This document shows positions 33,376-42,328 of a DNA stretch of 63,641 nucleotides, in pieces; positions within the stretch are counted from its first letter, which is position 1, and each line of letters begins with the position of its first letter. The DNA is taken from the NCBI GenBank assembly GCA_019239965.1, contig JAFAZC010000022.1, positions 1 through 63,641 on the forward strand. Reading direction: 5' to 3'. Position numbers and translations under genes: made by a program. The DNA comes from Kutzneria sp. Lineage in GTDB: Bacteria > Actinomycetota > Actinomycetes > Mycobacteriales > Pseudonocardiaceae. The notes beneath the pieces are model-generated. The model was not told the DNA's origin, ran no database searches, and saw only the letters and a list, made by a program, of their open reading frames with translations.

Positions 33376-36300
33376 TCAGATGTCCAGTTGTTCCAACAGA
33401 TGCGCACCGAGCGCCGACGGCGTCGGATGGGTCCACACCGCCGTGGCGGGAATCTTGATCGCCAGGTCGGCTTCCAGCTGGTTGCGCAGTTGCAGCGCGG
33501 TCAGCGAATCGAATCCGAGGGTGGTCAGCTGAGCGTCCGGTTCCACGGTGGCGGAGCTCAGGCCGAGGATGAGCCGGATCTGTTCACCGAGATAGTCGAC
33601 CATGGCCCTGGATCGCTTGTCGGGTTCGATCGCGGCGAGTTCGGCACGCATTCGGCCGCCCGCGGCCTGTGCTTCGCCGCGACTGGTTTTCGGCATCGCG
33701 GCGAAGAAGGAGGACTGCATCACCGACGGCAGCGCGGAAAACCACTCCTCGCCGTTGAAGTCGAAGACGCCGACTCGGACCCGCTGGTGGTCGAGCAGGG
33801 TGCTCAGCGCGGCGATGCCGTCAGCGGTGTCCAGTGTGCTGAAGCCACGGTCGGCGAAGTCGGTCGCCCTGCCGGCCTGTCCCCACGCACCCCAGTTGAC
33901 CGCGAGGGCGGGAAGCCCCCGGTGCCTTCGCCAGCTGGCGAAGGCGTCCAACCAGGCGTTGGCCGCGGCATAGTTGGCCTGTCCTGGGTTGCCGAACATG
34001 GAGGCAGCCGAGGAGAACATCACGAACCAGTCGGGGTGATGTCCCTGAGTGGCCTCATGCAACCGCCACGCTCCGTGAACCTTGGGGCGCCACACCCGCT
34101 CCATCCGCTCCCTGTCCAGATTGACAAGGATTCCGTCATCGAGCACGGCCGCCGAGTGGAGCACGCCGCGCAGCGGAAGCCCCGTGCTGATGGCTACCTC
34201 GACGAGCCGATCCGCCACCCCGGGTTCGGTCACGTCGGCGCAGACGACCTCGATCTGTGTTCCAGCCGCGAGAAGGCCGGCTATCGCCTCCTCGGCCTGG
34301 GTCGAGGGTGCCGACCGTCCGTTGAGCACCAGCCGCCCGGCCCCGCACTCCGCGAGCCACTTGGCCATCTCGAGACCGAGCCCACCGAGACCACCGGTGA
34401 TCACGTAGCTGCCGTCGGCGACGGCGACGGGAACCAGGCCGGCGGGGACGACGGCCTGGGTCTCACCGGAGGACGGCACCGTGAGCACCAGCTTGCCGAT
34501 GTGCCGCGCGGCGGCCATCATCCGGAAGGCGTCGGCGGCCCGTTCGATGTAGAAATCCTTGCGCGGCAACGATTCGAGCCGACCTGCCGCCAGTTCTTCG
34601 GCCACCTCGCGAAGCAGCGTGCGGGCAAGGTCGGTCTTGGTACGCAACACCAGGTCGAGGTCGACGCTGCTGATCGTGATATTGCGGCGGAACGGGGACA
34701 TCCCCAGCTTGCTGTCGGCGTAGATGTCCCGCTTGCCGAGCTCGATGAACCGACCGCCGACCGCGAGCACATCAAGCCCCGCACGCAGCGCCGGTCCGGC
34801 AAGCGAGTTGAGCACCACGTCGACACCGTGCCCGTCGGTGGCGGCCATCGTCTGCTCGGCGAAGTCGAGTGAACGGGAGTCCATCACCTGCTCGACACCG
34901 AGTTCGCGCAGGTACGCTCGCTTCTCCTCGCTACCGGCCGTGGCCAGCACCTTTGCCCCACGGCCGCGCGCGATCGCGATGGCCGCGAGTCCGACACCGC
35001 CGGTGCCGGAGTGGATCAGAACCCGTTCACCGGGCGCGAGCCTCGCCAGGTGCACAAGTCCGTACCAGGCGGTCAGGTACACCGCGGGCACCGCCGCGGC
35101 CTCGGAAGGCGACATCCCGTTCGGGATCAGTGCCACGAGGTCGGCCGGCGTTGTCACGAACGAGGCGAACGCGCCGTTGGCCAGCGTGAACACCCGGTCG
35201 CCGACCCGAAGTCCCTTGACGCCCGCCCCCACCGAGGTGATCACGCCCGCGCAGTCCCCACCCAGTGGCGGAAGGGAACCGTCCTCTGTCGGGTACAGCC
35301 CCATGGCCACGAGGACGTCCCGGAAGTTCAGCGCGGCGGCGAGAACCTGGATCTCGACCTCCCCGGGGCCAGGTTCACGGCGTGGCCGGACCACGAGTCC
35401 GACGGTGTCCAGGTTGCCGGGGCGGGCCATGTCCACGGCGAACCCGTCCCGTCCGTAGTGGACGGTCGTGCGCGGACGGGCTTTCCAGGTTCCGTCGTGC
35501 AATGGGGTCTTGACGAGCCGTGCCACCATCCGCTCGCCCTGACGCCAGGCGACCTCGTCCTCGGTGCGGCCGGACAGCAGTTCCTTGGCCAGTGCGTTGG
35601 TGCTGTCCACATCCACCAGCGTGACGGCGAGCTCCGAGTGCTCATAGCCGGCGACCCTGCCGATACCGCGCAGCCCGGACTGGGACAGCCGCACGTCCTC
35701 GCCGGGCAGCACCGGCTGAGCCCCTTCGGTGGCGATCCACACCCGGGGCGAGCGGCCTCCCATGGCCAGTGACCGGACCACGTCGACCACGCGCACCAGT
35801 CGGGCGAGCGCTTCGCCACCTGCCGGCTCCGCGTCATGATTCCCTTGCAGGACAACGACTCCGGTGACGTCCTCGGCGACGGCGATATCCAGTGCAGAAT
35901 CGAGCGGCCTCTCGAGGACGTCACATGGCTCACTGAGCACGTCGGCCAGTGCGCCGGCGGCGCCGTCACCCTCCCCGATCAGCAGCCACCGACGCGGCCC
36001 GTCCTGGACACAGGCATCGGTGTCCAGTGGCGCTGGCTGCCAGGCGACCTCATGGAACAACGGATCCAACCGGCGCGGACCGGTGTCCCGCTCCGGGGAG
36101 ACCAACCGGATCTCCTCGGCCTCCACGAGCACGGCGCCGTCCGGGTCCAGCAGCCTGATCCGCCCGATGGCCGACCCGTCGCTCTCGTCGAGCACCGCCT
36201 GCCCCTCACACCACACGCCGCGCGCTGGTTCGCCGTACACCCGAAGCGTCCCGACACCGGCCGGCAGCAGGGTCGGACCGCCTTCCGGCCTGCCCTTGAT

Positions 36301-39300
36301 CTTGGCGGCGCCGAGCGCCTGCAGACACGTGTCGAACAGCACCGGGTGGAACCGGAATGACCGTGCGGAGCCACGGGCCTTGGCGGGCACCTTGACCTTG
36401 GCCAACACGGTGCCGCCGTCAATCTCCTGCACACGCAGCTCGGTCAGTCCGGCGAAGCAGGGCCCGTGGAAGTAGCCGTCAGCGCGCAGGCCGGCGTAGA
36501 ACCCATCCAACTCCTCGGCCACGCCGTGTGCCTCGACGAGTTCGGCGACGTCGGCGGGAGCCGGCGACTGCCTGTCCTCGGTGAGAGACACCTCGCCCAT
36601 CGCGTGGGTCACCCAGTTCTGCCCATCGTCGGTGCTGGTGATCACACGCACGCCGACCCGGTCAGGTGCCAGCGAGGTGAGCATCGTGGACACTTCGGTG
36701 TGCTCGCCGAGCGGGAGCAACCGGGAGAACCGCAACCCGCTCACGGTGAGCCGGCTGGCGGGGACCTTGAAGAACTCGCTGCCCGCCGCGAGCACCATCT
36801 CGGTGAATCCCGCACCGGGCAGCACGATCGCGTCGTCGACCCGGTGGTCGGCCAGCCACGGCAGCACGGCGGTACCGAGGTCCGCCTGCCAGACATGCCG
36901 GCCGTCGCCGTCAGGAAGCGCGACGTGCACGCCGAGCAGTGGATGGAGGTCAGCTCCCGCCGAGGTGTGCAGGTCGGGATGGGGCATGGGCAGGTCGATC
37001 CAGTGCCGCTTGCGATCCCAGCTCAGTGTGGGCGCGTCGACCAGCCGCCCGTCGGAGTACCGGGGTTCCCAGTCGATCGGCACCCCGGCGCAGTACAGCG
37101 TGCCCAACTGGATACCGAGGAACTCGAGCGGATCACAGTCCCGCTTCATCGTCGGCAGCACGACACCGCCGTCGCCGACCTCGGCCAGCGTCTCGCTCAT
37201 CGGGTAGGTGGTCACCGGGTGCGGGGAGACCTCGACGAACACGCCATATCCGTCCTCGGCCGCCGCCCGGACCGCATCAGTGAACCGCACTGGCTGGCGG
37301 AGGTTGGCCGCCCAGTACTCGGCGTCGAACACGAAGGACTGGCGCGGATCGGCCAACACGGTGGAGTAGACCGGCACGGTGGTGTCCGTCGGCCGCAGCC
37401 CGTCAAGGCCACTGGTGATCTCGGCGAGCAGCGGGTCCATGTGTGTTGAGTGCGCGGCGATGTCCACGGCCACCTGCCGTGCCATCAGGCCGCGTTCCTG
37501 CCACCGCGCGACAAGGCGCACCACCTCGCCGGTGTCGCCGGACACGACGGTGGACCGCGGTGAGGACAGGACGGCCGCGGTGACCCCGGCGGCTCCCGCC
37601 TCGGCCAGTTCGGCGTCCACCTCGGCGGGCGAGAGGTCGACCGAGGCCATCGTGCCGAGGCCGGAAGCCCGACGCATCAGCCTCGACCGGTGGCAGATCA
37701 CCCGCACACCGTCGGAAAGGGACAGTCCACCCGCGACGACGGCCGCCGCCGTCTCCCCCATCGAGTGGCCGATGATCGCGGCGGGCTGGACGCCGTTGGA
37801 TCGCCATACCTCGGCGAGTGCCACCTGCATGGCGAACAGGGTCGGCTGGATCCGGTCGATCTCCTCGGTCATCTCCTCCGCGGACATCGTCTCGGTGACG
37901 GAGAAGCCGGCCTCGGCGGCGACCAGCGGCTCGATCGCCGCGACGGTCTCGGCGAAGACGGGCTCCTCGGCCAGTAGCGCTCGCCCCATGCCGGCCCACT
38001 GCGAACCCTGCCCGGAGAACACCCACACCGCCCCCCGGGAGGCCGCGAGCCGCGCGGTGGTGCATGTCACCGACGGCTGCGGCTCACCGTCGGCGAAGGC
38101 GTCCAGCCTGGTGACGAGCTCGGCGACGGTGCGGGCGGTGACCGCGAGCCTGGCGAGATGGTGGGATCGCCGTCGCGCCATGGTGTGTGCGACGTCGGCC
38201 AGCCGCGCATCGTCGCCATCCTCGCGCAGCCAGTCGGCGAGCCTGCTCGCCGCGGTGCCGAGCACTTCGAAGGAACCGGCGGACAGCGGAATCATCCTTG
38301 GCGTGCCGGTGTCCGGTGCGGCCGGCTCCTCGGGTTGGGGCGGCGCCTGCTGCAGGATCACGTGGGCATTGGTCCCGCCGACGCCGAACGAGGACACCGC
38401 GGCGAGCCGGGTGGCGTCGGCGACTGGCCACGGGGTCGGCTCGGTCGGCACGAACAGCCGGGTGGAATCCGGCTTGATCTGGGGGTTCCAGTCGGTGAAG
38501 TTCAGCGTCGGCGGCACGACCCCGTGCCGGAGGCTGAGCACCGCCTTGATCACCCCGGAGACGCCGGCGGCCGCCTCGGTGTGGCCGAGGTTGGACTTCA
38601 CTCCGCCGAGCGCACATCGGCCCAGCCCGGTGCCGTAGACGCTGCTCACCGAGTCGAACTCGATCGGGTCGCCGATGGGTGTGCCTGCGCCATGCGTTTC
38701 CACCAGCCCCAACTGGCGCGGGTCGACGGCGGCCCGACGCACGGTCTCGGTGAACAGCGCGCGCTGGGCGTCGGCCGATGGCGCGGTGAGCCCCTGCGAA
38801 CGGCCGTCCTGGTTGACTCCTGTACCACGGACCACCGCCAGCACCTGATCGCCGTCGCGCATCGCGTCGTCCAGGCGTTTGAGCACCACCGTGCCGGCGC
38901 CCTCGCCGCGGACGAAACCGTCGGCGCGGGTGTCGAACGGATGACACCGGCCTGTCGGCGAGAGCATGCCCCATTTCGAATAGCTGATCGGCGTCTCCGG
39001 GTTGATCATGATGTTGATTCCCGACGCCATGGCGAGGTCCGACTCACGCAGCTGCAGACTCTGACAGGCGAGGTGGAGCGCGACAAGCGAGGAGGAGCAC
39101 GCGGTGTCGACCGCGACACTGGGGCCGGTCAGCCCGAGCAGGTAGGAGATGCGGCCGACCGCGGTACTGTGGCCGTTACCGGTCATCATGTACGCGTCGA
39201 TGTCCTCGTAGCGTCCCGCGAGCCGTCCGATGTACTCGGAGTGGCACAGTCCGACGAACACCCCGGTGCGGCTGCCGGCGAGGTCCCTCGGCGGCATGCC

Positions 39301-39693
39301 TGCGCGCTCCAGCGCCTCCCAGGCCAGTTCGATCAGCAGCCGGTGCTGCGGATCCATCGTCGTGGCCTCACGTGGGGAGATGCCGAAGAACGCCGCGTCG
39401 AACCCGGTGATGTCGTCGAAGAAGCCTGCCCAGCGTGATGTACAGCGTCCCGGCACGTCGACATCGGGGTCGAAGAAGGCTTCGAAGTCCCATCGCCCCT
39501 CCGGGCCCTCCCGGATGACGTGTTCGCCCTGCACCAGCAGTCGCCAGAAGGCAGCGGGCGAGTCGATTCCGCCGGGATAGCGGCAGGCCATACCGACCAC
39601 GGCGATGGGCTCTACCGCGGAGGCACGCTCGACGTTCGCCTCCTCGACGGTGTCGGGCTGGATGTCGAGAGTCTGACTCACGCGGGGCACCAC
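33376..39693 (-). CDS. type I polyketide synthase, KS-AT-DH-ER-KR-ACP (mycocerosate-synthase-like)
   Basis: A 2105-residue single-module, fully reducing PKS. KS: about 25-450, Cys199 in VDTACSSSLVA, His334 in VETHGAGT, His371 in SNLGHTEA. AT: about 555-840, Ser644 in GHSMGE; the specificity box reads IAAH rather than YASH or HAFH. DH: from about 915, His950 in LADHRVDDAIVLPG, then LFDTCLQA. ER: about 1450-1770, with HSGTGGVGLAA. KR: about 1780-1970, with TGGLGGLGLEMA and the B-type LDD motif. ACP: Ser2063 in LGFDSLTA. Size and order match MAS/Pks2-type iterative synthases. GTG 39693 is chosen with GAAGGAG 11 nt upstream; GTG 39705 and 39756 are alternatives. No thioesterase is present. Confidence 0.93.
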   Translation of the reverse strand: MVPRVSQTLDIQPDTVEEANVERASAVEPIAVVGMACRYPGGIDSPAAFWRLLVQGEHVIREGPEGRWDFEAFFDPDVDVPGRCTSRWAGFFDDITGFDAAFFGISPREATTMDPQHRLLIELAWEALERAGMPPRDLAGSRTGVFVGLCHSEYIGRLAGRYEDIDAYMMTGNGHSTAVGRISYLLGLTGPSVAVDTACSSSLVALHLACQSLQLRESDLAMASGINIMINPETPISYSKWGMLSPTGRCHPFDTRADGFVRGEGAGTVVLKRLDDAMRDGDQVLAVVRGTGVNQDGRSQGLTAPSADAQRALFTETVRRAAVDPRQLGLVETHGAGTPIGDPIEFDSVSSVYGTGLGRCALGGVKSNLGHTEAAAGVSGVIKAVLSLRHGVVPPTLNFTDWNPQIKPDSTRLFVPTEPTPWPVADATRLAAVSSFGVGGTNAHVILQQAPPQPEEPAAPDTGTPRMIPLSAGSFEVLGTAASRLADWLREDGDDARLADVAHTMARRRSHHLARLAVTARTVAELVTRLDAFADGEPQPSVTCTTARLAASRGAVWVFSGQGSQWAGMGRALLAEEPVFAETVAAIEPLVAAEAGFSVTETMSAEEMTEEIDRIQPTLFAMQVALAEVWRSNGVQPAAIIGHSMGETAAAVVAGGLSLSDGVRVICHRSRLMRRASGLGTMASVDLSPAEVDAELAEAGAAGVTAAVLSSPRSTVVSGDTGEVVRLVARWQERGLMARQVAVDIAAHSTHMDPLLAEITSGLDGLRPTDTTVPVYSTVLADPRQSFVFDAEYWAANLRQPVRFTDAVRAAAEDGYGVFVEVSPHPVTTYPMSETLAEVGDGGVVLPTMKRDCDPLEFLGIQLGTLYCAGVPIDWEPRYSDGRLVDAPTLSWDRKRHWIDLPMPHPDLHTSAGADLHPLLGVHVALPDGDGRHVWQADLGTAVLPWLADHRVDDAIVLPGAGFTEMVLAAGSEFFKVPASRLTVSGLRFSRLLPLGEHTEVSTMLTSLAPDRVGVRVITSTDDGQNWVTHAMGEVSLTEDRQSPAPADVAELVEAHGVAEELDGFYAGLRADGYFHGPCFAGLTELRVQEIDGGTVLAKVKVPAKARGSARSFRFHPVLFDTCLQALGAAKIKGRPEGGPTLLPAGVGTLRVYGEPARGVWCEGQAVLDESDGSAIGRIRLLDPDGAVLVEAEEIRLVSPERDTGPRRLDPLFHEVAWQPAPLDTDACVQDGPRRWLLIGEGDGAAGALADVLSEPCDVLERPLDSALDIAVAEDVTGVVVLQGNHDAEPAGGEALARLVRVVDVVRSLAMGGRSPRVWIATEGAQPVLPGEDVRLSQSGLRGIGRVAGYEHSELAVTLVDVDSTNALAKELLSGRTEDEVAWRQGERMVARLVKTPLHDGTWKARPRTTVHYGRDGFAVDMARPGNLDTVGLVVRPRREPGPGEVEIQVLAAALNFRDVLVAMGLYPTEDGSLPPLGGDCAGVITSVGAGVKGLRVGDRVFTLANGAFASFVTTPADLVALIPNGMSPSEAAAVPAVYLTAWYGLVHLARLAPGERVLIHSGTGGVGLAAIAIARGRGAKVLATAGSEEKRAYLRELGVEQVMDSRSLDFAEQTMAATDGHGVDVVLNSLAGPALRAGLDVLAVGGRFIELGKRDIYADSKLGMSPFRRNITISSVDLDLVLRTKTDLARTLLREVAEELAAGRLESLPRKDFYIERAADAFRMMAAARHIGKLVLTVPSSGETQAVVPAGLVPVAVADGSYVITGGLGGLGLEMAKWLAECGAGRLVLNGRSAPSTQAEEAIAGLLAAGTQIEVVCADVTEPGVADRLVEVAISTGLPLRGVLHSAAVLDDGILVNLDRERMERVWRPKVHGAWRLHEATQGHHPDWFVMFSSAASMFGNPGQANYAAANAWLDAFASWRRHRGLPALAVNWGAWGQAGRATDFADRGFSTLDTADGIAALSTLLDHQRVRVGVFDFNGEEWFSALPSVMQSSFFAAMPKTSRGEAQAAGGRMRAELAAIEPDKRSRAMVDYLGEQIRLILGLSSATVEPDAQLTTLGFDSLTALQLRNQLEADLAIKIPATAVWTHPTPSALGAHLLEQLDI

Positions 39694-39731
39694 GATTGAA
39701 GTCACTCCTTCGGGGTGAGAGTGCGCTGCGA

Positions 39732-39760
39732 TAACGTGCGGCCCCCAGGACGGCACGTTA
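39732..39760. promoter_or_regulatory. inverted repeat upstream of PKS
   Basis: TAACGTGC (39732-39739) and GCACGTTA (39753-39760): perfect 8-bp arms, 13-nt spacer, about 40-65 nt before the PKS start. It could be an operator or a 5' untranslated hairpin. Confidence 0.45.
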
Positions 39761-40056
39761 ACAAGACAACGGTCAACGGGGTGCGATCACGCGCCGAAAG
39801 AACGTTGAGTCAGCGGGTGAACAACCGGAGGTCGCTTGACCGAGGGGACACGAACGGTGCGCATAAAAGAGCGAAAATGCCCATGACAACCACCCGCCTG
39901 CCGCGCTTGATGGCAACTCCAGTGGAATCGATCCACGCTCGGTAATGGAAGCATGCGTCCTGTCCCCACAAGCAACAAGTTGAGCTCGCGAACATCACCC
40001 GAATAGTGGGATCTTCGCAGGTGAGCAACTCGTGCGCACGTCATCGGCGATTGGAC

Positions 40057-40084
40057 TTGCATCCCGCACCAGCTGTCATACAGT
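40057..40084 (+). promoter_or_regulatory. sigma-70-like promoter of ABC genes
   Basis: TTGCAT (40057-40062), 16-nt spacer, TACAGT (40079-40084), located about 30 nt before the proposed start of the ABC ATPase. It is a reasonable -35/-10 pair. Confidence 0.4.
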
Positions 40085-40113
40085 GGAAACCTCAAACGAG
40101 ATCGGCACATTCG

Positions 40114-40770
40114 GTGACCACACGGACCGGTGAAGCAACAGTGCAAAACTCGACACTTTACGTAGCCGACGTACAGAAGGCGTTCGGTCACCGCCGTGTG
40201 TTGGAAAGAGTCGACTTCACGCTCGCGAGCGGCGAACTGGCCGGCATAGTCGGCGAAAACGGTGCGGGAAAGACAACGCTGTTGCGCATACTCGCCGGCG
40301 AACTCAAACCGGACCACGGCTGGGTGATCCAGCGCGGAATGCTCGGCTACTGTCCCCAGCGCACCGTCCTCAACGAGGCGCTGACCGTCGACCAGCATCT
40401 GCGCTACTTCCAGCAGGCCTATCAGCTGCCCGACCTCAACCGCGCGGGGGAACTGATCGAGCGTCTCAACTTCACCCAGTACCGGCGCACCCGGGTGCGC
40501 TCGCTGAGTGGCGGCACCCGACAGAAGCTCAACCTCACGCTCGCCCTCATGCACGATCCTTCGGTCGTCCTGCTCGACGAGCCCTATCAGGGATTCGACT
40601 GGGAGACCTATCTGCATTTCTGGGAGATGGCGGGGGAACTGCGGGATCGGGGGTGCTCGCTGCTGGTGATCTCCCATCTCAGTCACGACATCGAGCGGCT
40701 GGACACCGCGTACCGACTCGCCGACGGTGTGGTGTCACCGATGCACGCCGAGGCGGTGGCCAGGTCATGA
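40114..40770 (+). CDS. ABC transporter ATP-binding protein
   Basis: A 218-residue single nucleotide-binding domain. GENGAGKTTLLRILAGE is Walker A, RSLSGGTRQKLNLTLALM the signature, and SVVLLDEPYQGFD Walker B. The Q-loop region reads LGYCPQRTV. GTG 40114 is the proposed start; GTG 40141 (VQNSTLYV) is nearly as likely, and neither has a strong SD. It overlaps the permease ATG by 4 nt (ATGA). The pair lies divergent from the PKS and may export its lipid or a precursor; the link is inference from position. Confidence 0.85.
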   Translation: MTTRTGEATVQNSTLYVADVQKAFGHRRVLERVDFTLASGELAGIVGENGAGKTTLLRILAGELKPDHGWVIQRGMLGYCPQRTVLNEALTVDQHLRYFQQAYQLPDLNRAGELIERLNFTQYRRTRVRSLSGGTRQKLNLTLALMHDPSVVLLDEPYQGFDWETYLHFWEMAGELRDRGCSLLVISHLSHDIERLDTAYRLADGVVSPMHAEAVARS

Positions 40771-41807
40771 CGATGAGCAGAAGGGTGTACCCGACAGCGG
40801 TCGTAGCGGCGAGCAGGCGTCTCTACCGGACGGCGGCCGGCTTCGAGATCATTGAGCACGCCCGCAACCGGCTGGCCATCGTGCTGGTCGGCGTGTTCAT
40901 CCCGGTATGGATCACGCTGATCCGGCTGACGATGTCGCAGAGTCCCATCGCCTTCCGCTACCGCGGGAACGACGAGGTGCTCCGGGTCAACGCCATGCAC
41001 CTGACGCTGGTCTCCGGCGGACTCAACGCGGTCACGCTGATTGTCGGGTTCCTGATGTTCAGTGTCACCTACCGCTCAGGTGACTTCGACCGCAGGCTGG
41101 TCGCCGCCGGCTATCCGCGTCGGCATCTGCTGCTGGCCAAGATGACGGCACTGATGCTGAGCTCGGTGCTGGTCTCGGTCTACGCCACCGGCGTCATCTG
41201 GCTGTACTGGCCGCCGGAGCAGCCGTGGCTGCTCTGGGTCAGCCTGTTCAGCTCGGCGCTGACCTACGGCGGCATTGGCATCGCCCTCGGCGTCGTGCTC
41301 CGCGGCGAACTCGAGGGCATGTTCGCCATCATCATGATCAGCATCATCGACGTCGGCCTGGAGAGTCCTGTCGTCAACAGCAGTTCCGACCAGGACATCG
41401 TGCACTACCTGCCGCTGTACGGCTCCATGCAGGGTGGAGTCGGCGCCGGCTTCACGCACGGTGTTCCACTGCACCAGCTGAGCATTGTGGCGCTGTGGTG
41501 GGCCGGCTGTGCCCTGATCGGCCTGATCGCCTTCCGGCGGCGGACCAGGATCTGGACCACCCGTGCCCGACCACTGCCGGTCAGGACGCGAGAGCCGGTG
41601 GCGACGGTGCGTCCCGGCCCCGGCGAGACGGTCCACGTGTGCGTGCGGATGTGCGAGCAGGCCTGCACCGCCCCCGACCACATGCCGATGTACCAAGGCC
41701 TCGCGGTACTCGCGGCGCTGTCGGCGGAGCAGGCTGCCGGGACCGTTGAGCAGAACGTTTACCCGCTGGGGATCCGTGCGAGGCCCGGCTCCCAGTCGGC
41801 GATGTAG
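40767..41807 (+). CDS. ABC transporter permease (ABC-2-like) with Cys-containing tail
   Basis: A 346-residue membrane protein with about six transmembrane segments from LAIVLVGVFIPVWITLI to LWWAGCALIGLIAF. FLMFSVTYRSGDFDRRLVAAGYPRRHLLLAKM matches the ABC-2 export permease core (short intracellular coupling region). After the last membrane helix comes an unusual cytosolic tail of about 75 residues with VHVCVRMCEQACTAPDH, three Cys spaced CX3CX3C, and a short helical stretch. The ATG overlaps the ATPase stop. The tail could bind metal or sense redox state, or be a read-through extension; no family is recognised for it. Confidence 0.82.
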   Translation: MTMSRRVYPTAVVAASRRLYRTAAGFEIIEHARNRLAIVLVGVFIPVWITLIRLTMSQSPIAFRYRGNDEVLRVNAMHLTLVSGGLNAVTLIVGFLMFSVTYRSGDFDRRLVAAGYPRRHLLLAKMTALMLSSVLVSVYATGVIWLYWPPEQPWLLWVSLFSSALTYGGIGIALGVVLRGELEGMFAIIMISIIDVGLESPVVNSSSDQDIVHYLPLYGSMQGGVGAGFTHGVPLHQLSIVALWWAGCALIGLIAFRRRTRIWTTRARPLPVRTREPVATVRPGPGETVHVCVRMCEQACTAPDHMPMYQGLAVLAALSAEQAAGTVEQNVYPLGIRARPGSQSAM

Positions 41808-41831
41808 AACCCCGCCACCTCGGCGGCGGCG

Positions 41832-41843
41832 TACAGTCGAACG
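41832..41843 (+). promoter_or_regulatory. -10 box for leaderless start
   Basis: TACAGT at 41832-41837 ends 6 nt before GTG 41844. There is no SD, so transcription probably starts at or next to the start codon. Confidence 0.4.
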
Positions 41844-42287
41844 GTGACCGATCAGCGTTACATCCGACCCGGTGTGGTGACCAAGGCCTTCAACGGGATC
41901 GTGGTCCTGCTGACCCGGGCAGGCCTCAGTGTCGCGGGCAGCCGGATCCTCACCGTGCGCGGCCGCAGCAGCGGCAGGCCGCGGTCAACGCCGGTCAACC
42001 TGCTCACTGCGGGAGATCAGAGGTACCTGGTCTCACCGCGGGGTCAGACCCAGTGGGTGCGCAATCTGCGGGCAGCCGGTGAGGGCGAACTGCGAGTCGG
42101 CGGCCGTGTTGAGCGGTTCGTTTCCACTGAGCTGTCCGACGAGCACAAGCCGGCCGTGCTGCGCTCCTATCTGCGGCGCTGGAAGTTCGAAGTCGGCGCC
42201 TTCTTTCCCGGACTCGACGCCGGGGCCACCGACGATCAGCTGCTCGACGTCGCCGCGCGCTATCCGGTCTTCGAGATCACGACGTAG
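41844..42287 (+). CDS. F420-type nitroreductase-family protein (Ddn/DUF385-like)
   Basis: A 147-residue split-beta-barrel flavin/deazaflavin reductase of the Ddn family. VRGRSSGRPRSTPVNLL (basic phosphate-binding loop) and YLVSPRGQTQWVRNLRAAGEGEL are conserved family segments. Homologues use F420H2 to reduce quinones or nitro compounds, or bind lipids. GTG 41844 is likely leaderless. The flavoprotein at 42329 follows in the same direction after about 40 bp but has its own -10. Confidence 0.82.
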   Translation: MTDQRYIRPGVVTKAFNGIVVLLTRAGLSVAGSRILTVRGRSSGRPRSTPVNLLTAGDQRYLVSPRGQTQWVRNLRAAGEGELRVGGRVERFVSTELSDEHKPAVLRSYLRRWKFEVGAFFPGLDAGATDDQLLDVAARYPVFEITT

Positions 42288-42316
42288 CCGCGCCGGTGCC
42301 GTCGACCACCCCGGGT

Positions 42317-42328
42317 TAGGGTGATCGA
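42317..42328 (+). promoter_or_regulatory. -10 box for leaderless start
   Basis: TAGGGT at 42317-42322 precedes ATG 42329 by 6 nt, with no SD. This is the same arrangement as at 31232 and 41832. Confidence 0.4.

Larger units (their letters stand above)
39694..40113. other. divergent promoter region, PKS/ABC transporter
   Basis: About 420 bp between PKS and ABC starts. It contains the inverted repeat at 39732-39760 and the ABC promoter at 40057-40084. No gene is credible here; ORFs are shadows. Confidence 0.5.

Noticed and set aside
33304-38638. Several plus-strand ORFs of 200-500 codons across the PKS gene
   Set aside because: They are antisense frames forced open by GC-rich third codon positions; none shows family motifs, whereas the minus-strand frame is an intact PKS.
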